Source of the DNA: Fimbriimonas sp.
GTDB lineage: Bacteria > Armatimonadota > Fimbriimonadia > Fimbriimonadales > Fimbriimonadaceae
DNA length: 10,788 nt
Reading direction: 5' to 3'
Assembly (NCBI GenBank): GCA_030447945.1
Contig: JAUJNV010000074.1
Span: forward strand, 1-10,788
Of this stretch, positions 6,141 through 10,788 are shown in pieces; position 1 is the first letter of the stretch, and every line of letters begins with the position of its first letter. The notes beneath the pieces were generated by a model, which was given only the letters and a program-made list of their open reading frames with translations, made no database searches and had not been told where the DNA came from. Position numbers and translations under genes: made by a program.

Positions 6141-7338
6141 ACGGTCCTGTAGCGCGCGATCATCTGCGCGTGCGCTCGACGGCCTTCACGGCCGCGTCGT
6201 GATTCTGCGAGAAGTTGAGGCGAATGCTGTCGGTCGCATCGGGACTGAACTCGGTGCCCGGCGTGACGGTGACCGAAGCCTGAACGCGTAACGCACGCAC
6301 GAATCCATGCAGTGGCAGCGCAGGCGCCGGCAGTCGCGGAAGAGATAGCTGCCCGCCTCGCGTCCGGATCGCAAGTCCCGGCACGCTCGGAAGATCTCAC
6401 GAGGTCATCGCGAATCGCCTGATGATTCGCGGTACGCTCCGCCATCCAGTCGGGCGGCTCCTCGAACCAGCCCCGCAGCTCGCCTGCGAGTAGCCCGCTG
6501 CCCGTAGCGACACGATGGCCTGCAGCTTCTCCATGCGGTCGGCGAGGTGCTGCTCGAACGCGGCACCGAGCCGGTAGCCGCTGAGCGACTCCGTCTTCGA
6601 CGGCCCATGATCGTGACGATCTGGTCGGGGTCTGCCGCCACCGCACGGAGATGCGTATAGGTGTGGCCCGAATACACCAGCCGCGAATAGAGCTCGTCGG
6701 CGATGACGGTGACGCGGTACCTCGTGAAGTTCCGCGATGCGCGATCTCGGCGGGCAGTAGGTCACGCCTGCGGGGTTGTTCGGATTGGAAAGAAGAAACG
6801 TCCTGACGCCCGACTTAAAGGCGTCTTCGAGACCATCGAGATCGAGGCCGGCGCGGCCAGGGTGACCGAGGTAGTCGAGCGGCACCGGCACGATCTCTGC
6901 CCCGAAACCGGCGAGCTTGCGATTCGCAAAGTAGTCCGGGCGGACGATGGCGACGCAGTCGCCGGCCGTGACGGTCGCGCCGATCGCGAAGCAATGCGCC
7001 CTGCGTGCCCGGTGTGATAATTAGCTCGCGCTGGGATGAGACCGGGCGGCCGGTAAGCGTTCCCAGGTTGTCGGCCAGGCGCTCCTTGCAACTCCTCCAC
7101 CGCGATGTCCGGTGTAGGCCTGCGATCCTCCGCGACGCACACCTTCGACAAACTCCTCGAGCGCGCCTGGCGTCAGGCCGGATGCCGATTCGTCGACATC
7201 GCCATGCGAGAAGTCGACCAGCACCCCCAGGGAGGATCGCCTCGAAGCGAGGGTCTGAGGCGTCTTCTGCTTGCCGTACCTCCTGCCCCGGAGGTGATCG
7301 GTGCCGAGTCTCGCGAACCTTTGCTCGATAAGAGACAT
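6137..7338 (-). pseudogene. PLP-dependent class I/II aminotransferase, frameshifted
   Basis: Reconstructed from several frames, this is a fold-type I aminotransferase of about 400 aa, normal for the family. It starts MSLIEQRFARLGTDHLRG (ATG at 7338). Then come FSHGDVDES, TPGALEEFVEGVRRG, ADNLGTLTGRPVSSQRELII, the PLP-phosphate region ITPGTQGA, LDYLGHPGRAGLDLDGLEDA, FLLSNPNNPAGVTY (about 6795-6755, the conserved Asn-Pro contact), and GPSKTESLSGYRLG with the Schiff-base lysine codon at 6597-6595. The C-terminal part has VTVTPGTEFSP and DSIRLNFSQNHDAAVK, including the arginine expected to bind the substrate carboxylate. The substrate cannot be told. The stop overlaps the RidA start (ATGA), and the partner could detoxify enamines leaving this enzyme. 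A TATGAT hexamer lies 8 nt upstream of the start. At least six frame changes are needed. Confidence 0.85.
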
Positions 7339-7346
7339 GCCTCTGA

Positions 7347-7352
7347 ATCATA
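7347..7352 (-). promoter_or_regulatory. -10 hexamer of the aminotransferase-RidA operon (leaderless style)
   Basis: On the minus strand the hexamer is TATGAT, five of six matches to TATAAT, ending 8 nt before the ATG at 7338. The gap TCAGAGGC contains AGAGG, which is too close to the ATG to act as an ordinary Shine-Dalgarno. A leaderless transcript is the simplest reading. No -35 was found. Confidence 0.4.
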
Positions 7353-7580
7353 GCCGAGCATCCTGGTCGTCCTCCCTCCCGGTCGGCCACGATGCACCGG
7401 AAGATGGTGAACCTCCTCGAGTCCTCCCCCGCCGAGGGCGGGCCGGCTGGGCTGTACTCGCACGTTTACGACCGACCGGAGCTGACGTGCTGTGGCACGG
7501 CTTTGGTGTCGGCCGAGGGTTGAGGTCGCGTAGCTGGCGATGCGCTGGGTGGGGCTGCCGACGTGGAGGTTGGGCTTCAT
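7353..7580 (-). CDS. Possible small hypothetical ORF, end not defined
   Basis: The ATG at 7578-7580 overlaps the stop of the EF-hand gene (ATGA). The first 19 codons (MKPNLHVGSPTQRIASYAT) all end in G or C, as in the other genes here, which suggests real coding sequence. After about residue 20 this pattern is lost, and a different frame looks better (TKAVPQHVSSGRS; RRFTIFRCIVADREGG). This is consistent with indels as in the neighbours. The family is not recognised, and the C-terminus is left open because the region runs into the aminotransferase promoter. Confidence 0.35.
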
Positions 7581-8156
7581 GTTCCCATCAGGGCCTGACG
7601 GTAGTCGATTTGGTAGCGTGACTGCCGAGGATTCCGTCTTTGCGCCTTTGCCTGAAGGTCGGATCGTCCGGAACCACGCAGTTGGCGAGGTAGGCGGCGA
7701 TCCGGGGTTGACTGGCGGTTCTCGAACGCAGCCTCCGGCTCGCCCGGCCAGCGGAACCGCCGCCTCCTGCTCGATCCAGATCTGGCCCCAGGCCCCTTTT
7801 CCAGAGCGGAAGGAGCCGGGAAGGTGTAGGTGACAAGCTTCGGCGTCAATCGCTTCCCGTCCAGAGAAAACGACAAGGCGCGGAGCACCGCGAAGCGCGT
7901 AGTGCCGCCCCCTCGGCTTCGGAGATCTTGCCGTCCCGGCTGGTGTCGATCAGGCAGCACCCGGCGATAGATCTGGGCGCCCGGATTCATTCGTATGCGC
8001 GCCCGAACGCGGCGCTTCTCCAGGAAGGGTCGTCGCCTACGCGTACTCATCCACCTGATGGGCGACGGCCGACGATCCCATCGCCGGGAGCAGAAGGCAG
8101 GCGGCAGCGGGGGACGCCTCACTTCTTGCGCCCGTAGTCGTTCGTAGGATCGCCAT
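7577..8156 (-). pseudogene. Secreted EF-hand-type calcium-binding protein, frameshifted
   Basis: A possible ATG at 8156 overlaps the end of the DUF3500 gene and leads into an Ala/Leu-rich segment (AACLLLPAMGSSAVAH), read as a signal peptide. Following frames give QVDEY, RRVRARIRMNPGAQIYRRVL, then an EF-hand loop reconstructed as DTSRDGKISEAEG (Asp, Ser, Asp, Ile, Glu at ligand spacing, about 7945-7900), ALSFSLDGKRLTPKLVTYTF, LGQIWIEQEAAVP-like sequence, RIAAYLANCVVPDDPTF, and RYQIDYRQALMGT before the stop at 7577. This layout matches a group of periplasmic proteins with one EF-hand, common in environmental bacteria, whose role I do not know. About five frame changes are needed. The span corresponds to about 190 aa. 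Confidence 0.6.
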
Positions 8157-9143
8157 CGCGTGGACGTGCATCGATGTATCGCCGCGCCTTCCCCTGAGGC
8201 GCGTATTCGATGACCACCTTGGGCCCCTGGATGCGGTAGTAGGCGGCGATGTTGCGGCCGGGCGCGACCGTCGTCGGGCCCACGCCGAACCAGGTGTCGT
8301 TCAGCCCCGCCTCGATCTCCTCTATGCGCGCAGGCGGCCCCGGTGGACGGAATGCCCGCCCACTCCGAGATCAGGTCGAGCAGCATCTTACGCTGGGGCG
8401 CCATCATCGCCGAAGGCCTCGGGCACGATCGTCTTCCCGTCCTGCCCCGGCCAGCGACGTCACCCCGCCGGTAGTTCAGGATCGCCTGCTTCCGCTGGCC
8501 TTCGTCGAGGCTGCTGAACAAAGCGATTCCCTTGTCGCTCTCCGCCCCGAGCGGACGCGCAGTATTCCCGTTCAGCGTGAACAGAGCGGGATGAGCCCCG
8601 TCAGGGTAGGCGTCAAGCTCCCCCGCGCGCCGTCGAAGGTGAGGTTGATCGCCAGATGATGGCCGCCGAACTGCAACATCCATGGGGTCTCTTCCGAGGG
8701 CGTGCCCAGAATGGAGACGTAGTAGAGGTCCCTGCCGTACGGGGATCGCTCTGGAGCTGAGTCCGCCCATTTTGAGGACTTCGTCGCCCTCCATAATCTG
8801 GAGGACCTTCTCGTATCCCTTGTCGCTGAGCGCGGCCGACAGAGCGCCATCGCCGCCGAGCGCTGCCGAGACGCTCATCTCCTTGAGGCTGGGCCCCACG
8901 GGGAACTTCAGTCGACGGAAAAGGTGGACCACCGTGCCCGCTGCTCCTCGTCGTTAAACGCGAGAACCTCTCGCTTCCGCTGCTCGGGGGTCAAGGTGCC
9001 CAGGAAGGCGTTCGCCGCCTTCACGATCCGCGCGGCCGGGCGTCTCCTGCCGCACGGCCGGACTCCGGCCGCAAAAGGAGCCAGAAGGCCCCGGCGAGGA
9101 CCGCTACGGCAAGGCTGCGGGCTATCTTCATGTCGGTGTTCAT
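8119..9143 (-). pseudogene. DUF3500-family secreted protein, frameshifted
   Basis: The ATG at 9143 gives MNTDMKIARSLAVAVLAGAF, a signal peptide or membrane anchor, preceded by GAGAGG as ribosome binding site. After a frame change follow KAANAFLGTLTPEQRKREVL and FNDEEQRARWSTF, then the middle region VGPSLKEMSVSAALGGDGAL and GYEKVLQIMEGDEV, DLYYVSILGTPSEETPWML, the family signature FGGHHLAINLTFDG (His-His codons near 8661-8656), GAHPALFTLNGNTARPLGAE, and DEGQRKQAILNYR. The end reads DPTNDYGRKK with stop at 8119. DUF3500 members usually have about 330-380 aa; this span gives about 340. The biochemical function of the family is unknown to me; the paired histidines suggest a metal or substrate site, which is inference. 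The next gene on this strand overlaps its 3' end. Confidence 0.85.
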
Positions 9144-9171
9144 ACATCCTCTCGCTGGGAAGTCGTGTTCA

Positions 9172-9177
9172 TCTATA
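9172..9177 (-). promoter_or_regulatory. Possible -10 hexamer for the DUF3500 operon
   Basis: On the minus strand TATAGA lies 28 nt before the ATG at 9143, which fits a leadered transcript with the GAGAGG ribosome binding site. No -35 with good spacing was found. Confidence 0.3.
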
Positions 9178-9265
9178 TGGTGTGGGATCTTGAGCTGTTT
9201 AGGGCATTGGACGGACGCCGCCCTGGACAAAGTTTGCCGAAGCTGTACCAACAGATAACGTCGCC

Positions 9266-9421
9266 ATGGACTTATCCATCAACCTATCCTGCGCGGGGCG
9301 CTTCGTCTCCGTGCAGACGTTCCGCACGCAAGGGGAGGACGTGGTCGACCCGCTCCGGTTTTTCCACCGGTGCCATGTGGCTCTTCTTCAGGCTATCGGC
9401 CAGATCTCCTGTCCCTATTGA
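9266..9421 (+). CDS. 51-aa ORF upstream of the dienelactone hydrolase, unknown
   Basis: The ATG at 9266 opens a 51-codon frame with the GC-rich third positions typical of this genome. It begins MDLSINLSCAGRFVSVQTF and contains VVDPLRFFHRCHVALLQAIG and a final Cys-Pro-Tyr. It has three cysteines (residues 9, 36 and 49) and two histidines. It ends 14 nt before the hydrolase ATG, so the two would share a transcript. A GATAAC hexamer lies 6 nt before the ATG. It could be a genuine small protein, or the N-terminus of a longer helical protein cut by an indel. The FFHRCH helix vaguely recalls hemerythrin-type openings, but this is not enough for a call. Confidence 0.4.
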   Translation: MDLSINLSCAGRFVSVQTFRTQGEDVVDPLRFFHRCHVALLQAIGQISCPY

Positions 9422-9435
9422 GTAAGGCACCGACC

Positions 9436-10274
9436 ATGTGCGATGCGAATCACTTCGAGAACGACCGGCGGGATTTTGAGAAACGGGGCCTCGTGACGCG
9501 CCAGGCAGTTCGGCATATTGCTGGGAGCGGGGTATCCATGATGCTTCCGGTCGTCGCGAACGCAGCTTCCATGACCGAATCGGATGTGATCATCGACACG
9601 CCCGACGGCTCGGCCGACGGCTACTTCGTGCCCGTCAGCGGCACCGCTCGAGGTTCTCATCTGGCCGGACATCTTCGAGCTCCGGCCGGCCTTCCGCCAG
9701 ATGGCCAAGCGCCTCGCCGAGTCGGGCTACGCCGTCCTGGTCGTCAATCCGTTCTACCGCTCCCAAAAGGCGCCCACCGCGGAGAAGGAACGGCGACCCC
9801 GATCGAAGAGCTCAGACCGCTCGCGCAGAAGCTGGACGAGGCCACCCGCATGACGGACGCGAAGGCCTTCGTCGCGTGGCTGGACCTCGGTCGCAAGGAT
9901 CGGCGCATCGGCGCAGGGCTATTGCATGCAGGAGGCCCATGGCCTTTCGCACGGCGGCCGCGGTGCCGGAGAGAGTGGGAGCGGTCGCCACGTTCCACGC
10001 CGGGAAGGCTGGTCACCGACGGGCCGAACAGCCCGCACCTCCAGGCGGCGAAAAGCAAGGCCCAGTTCCTCGTCTTCTCGCGGCCAACGACGACGCGCGC
10101 TCGCCGGGCGACAAGACTACGCTGAAGGAAGCCTTTGAAAAGGCGCAACGGCCCGCCGAGATCGAGGTCTACGAGGGCCGCGCATGGGTGGTGCCCACCC
10201 GACTCCTCGGTCTACAACGAGCCGCAGGCCGAAGGCATGGCGCGGCTCCTGGCGCTATACAAAAGGCCCTTTGA
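9436..10274 (+). pseudogene. Dienelactone hydrolase family protein with Tat-like signal, frameshifted
   Basis: An alpha/beta hydrolase of the dienelactone hydrolase type, acting on lactone or ester bonds; the actual substrate is unknown. The start MCDANHFENDRRDFEKRGLV is followed by RQFGILLGAG in a neighbouring frame and VSMMLPVVANAA, reading as a twin-arginine (TRRQFG-like) signal, so export is likely. Then come SDVIIDTPDGSADGYFVPVS, FRQMAKRLAESGYAVLVVNP, PIEELRPLAQKLDEATRMTD, the nucleophile motif GYCMGGPMAF-like segment with the Cys codon at 9923-9925, NDDARSPGDKTTLKEAFEKA with the acid, and AHGW with the His codon at 10183-10185. The stop is at 10272. The triad Cys-Asp-His is complete. 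The length of about 280 aa is plausible with the leader. AGTAAGG lies upstream as a ribosome binding site. At least five frame changes are needed. Confidence 0.88.
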
Positions 10275-10486
10275 CCTGCCTGCTCTCGCGCGAGAAATGA
10301 AGCTCGCAGAAGCGCGACCTCGCCCGTGCCGAACCGTTCGTCCCGCCCGCCACAGTCCAAACGCCGCAAAGCTCGCCGACGAAAGCCTTCGAAAAGGGAG
10401 CAGCTCCGTCGACCGCAGGTCTGGCCCCCTCGATTCCAGACGCGAGCACCGTCCGGCGATCGGAGAAGCCAGAATGGAGAGCAGCG
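10275..10486. other. Intergenic region, no gene recognised
   Basis: The 212 nt between the hydrolase and the VOC gene have open frames on both strands but no recognisable domain, signal peptide or repeat. GGAGA at 10476-10480, 6 nt before the next ATG, is the only functional element I can support. Confidence 0.4.
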
Positions 10487-10788
10487 ATGAAGAAGAACGC
10501 GATCTGTTTGTGGTATGTCGGAAGGGGCCGCACGTTTTGCGGAGACCTTTCCCAACAGTTCGGTCGGCGCCGTGGGCCGCGCGCCGTCCGACTTCGGAGG
10601 CGGAAAGGGGGATGTCCCTGACGGTCGAGTTCACGGTCTGTGGCCTGCCGTGCTTCGGCCTTAACGGCGGAGACGTGTTCAAGCACAGCGAGGCGTTCTC
10701 CTTCCAGATCGCCCCGACGACCAGGCGGAGACCGACCGCTACTGGAACGCGATCGTCGGCAACGGCGGCCAGGAGAGCGCGTGCGGCT
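10487..10788 (+). pseudogene. PhnB-like VOC-superfamily protein, 5' part, frameshifted and cut by window end
   Basis: The ATG at 10487 has GGAGA 6 nt upstream. The start MKKNAICLWY is the opening strand of PhnB-like (3-demethylubiquinone-9 3-methyltransferase-fold) glyoxalase/bleomycin-resistance-type proteins. In other frames follow ETFPNSSVGAV-like sequence, SLTVEFTVCGLPCFGLNGGD, VFKHSEAFSFQI, and TDRYWNAIVGNGGQESACG, which in this family leads into the C-G-W motif just at the window end. These proteins form a beta-alpha-beta-beta-beta fold; most members are uncharacterised. At least three frame changes are present. The gene continues beyond 10788. Confidence 0.85.

Noticed and set aside
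7577..8932. A single 451-codon minus-strand frame
   Set aside because: It is a patchwork. Parts match DUF3500 and parts match the EF-hand protein, while the stretches between are low-complexity Arg-rich shadow. The two genes have separate ends (stop at 8119) in another frame.
3562..10788. A true pseudogene-rich degraded island
   Set aside because: Conserved motifs in every gene and base-loss defects in the tRNA favour sequencing indels. It is kept only as an alternative, not as the main reading.

Overview
The window is high-GC bacterial chromosome. The gene families seen are gpsA, a bacterial Thg1-like protein, a DUF3500 protein, an EF-hand periplasmic protein, a RidA/aminotransferase pair and a membrane GT2 glycosyltransferase. 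They would fit a soil or sediment bacterium such as an Acidobacteriota- or Myxococcota-like lineage, but that assignment is a guess from gene content and there is no marker gene to settle it.

Layout. (1) Positions 16-3088 hold three intact genes: a secreted TPR protein (minus), divergent from gpsA (plus), which ends tail to tail with a Thg1-like 3'-5' RNA polymerase (minus). Upstream of and overlapping thg1 is a small polynucleotide-kinase-like P-loop gene with indels at its 5' end. The kinase-Thg1 pair looks like a possible RNA 5'-end repair unit. (2) Positions 3562-5059 hold a small membrane protein (plus) convergent with a membrane GT2 glycosyltransferase (minus). Both are reconstructed from several reading frames. 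(3) Positions 5082-5343 hold a GGTGATG/CATCACC heptamer inverted repeat, a defective-looking tRNA gene most like tRNA-Val(GAC), and, 3 nt past the tRNA 3' end, the C-terminal stub of a tyrosine recombinase. This is a typical footprint of a tRNA-associated integration event. (4) Positions 5760-7338 (minus) hold an aminotransferase and a RidA-family deaminase joined by an ATGA overlap. (5) Positions ~7350-9143 (minus) hold a DUF3500 protein, an EF-hand secreted protein and a possible small ORF, also overlapping. (6) Positions 9266-10788 (plus) hold a 51-aa ORF, a Tat-type dienelactone hydrolase and the start of a PhnB-like VOC protein cut by the window end.

The dominant oddity is quality. From 16 to about 3460 the genes are perfectly open. 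From about 3460 onward essentially every recognisable gene is split over two or three frames, while its family motifs remain well conserved. The tRNA also appears to miss several single bases. Because decay of about ten unrelated neighbours at once is unlikely, uncorrected sequencing indels are the simplest explanation. The gene calls after 3460 are therefore spans of reconstructed homology, not clean ORFs.

A second pattern is that several first-in-transcript genes lack a Shine-Dalgarno and have a -10-like hexamer only 6-8 nt before the start codon (leaderless style). Genes inside operons, such as thg1, have clear purine-rich ribosome binding sites.
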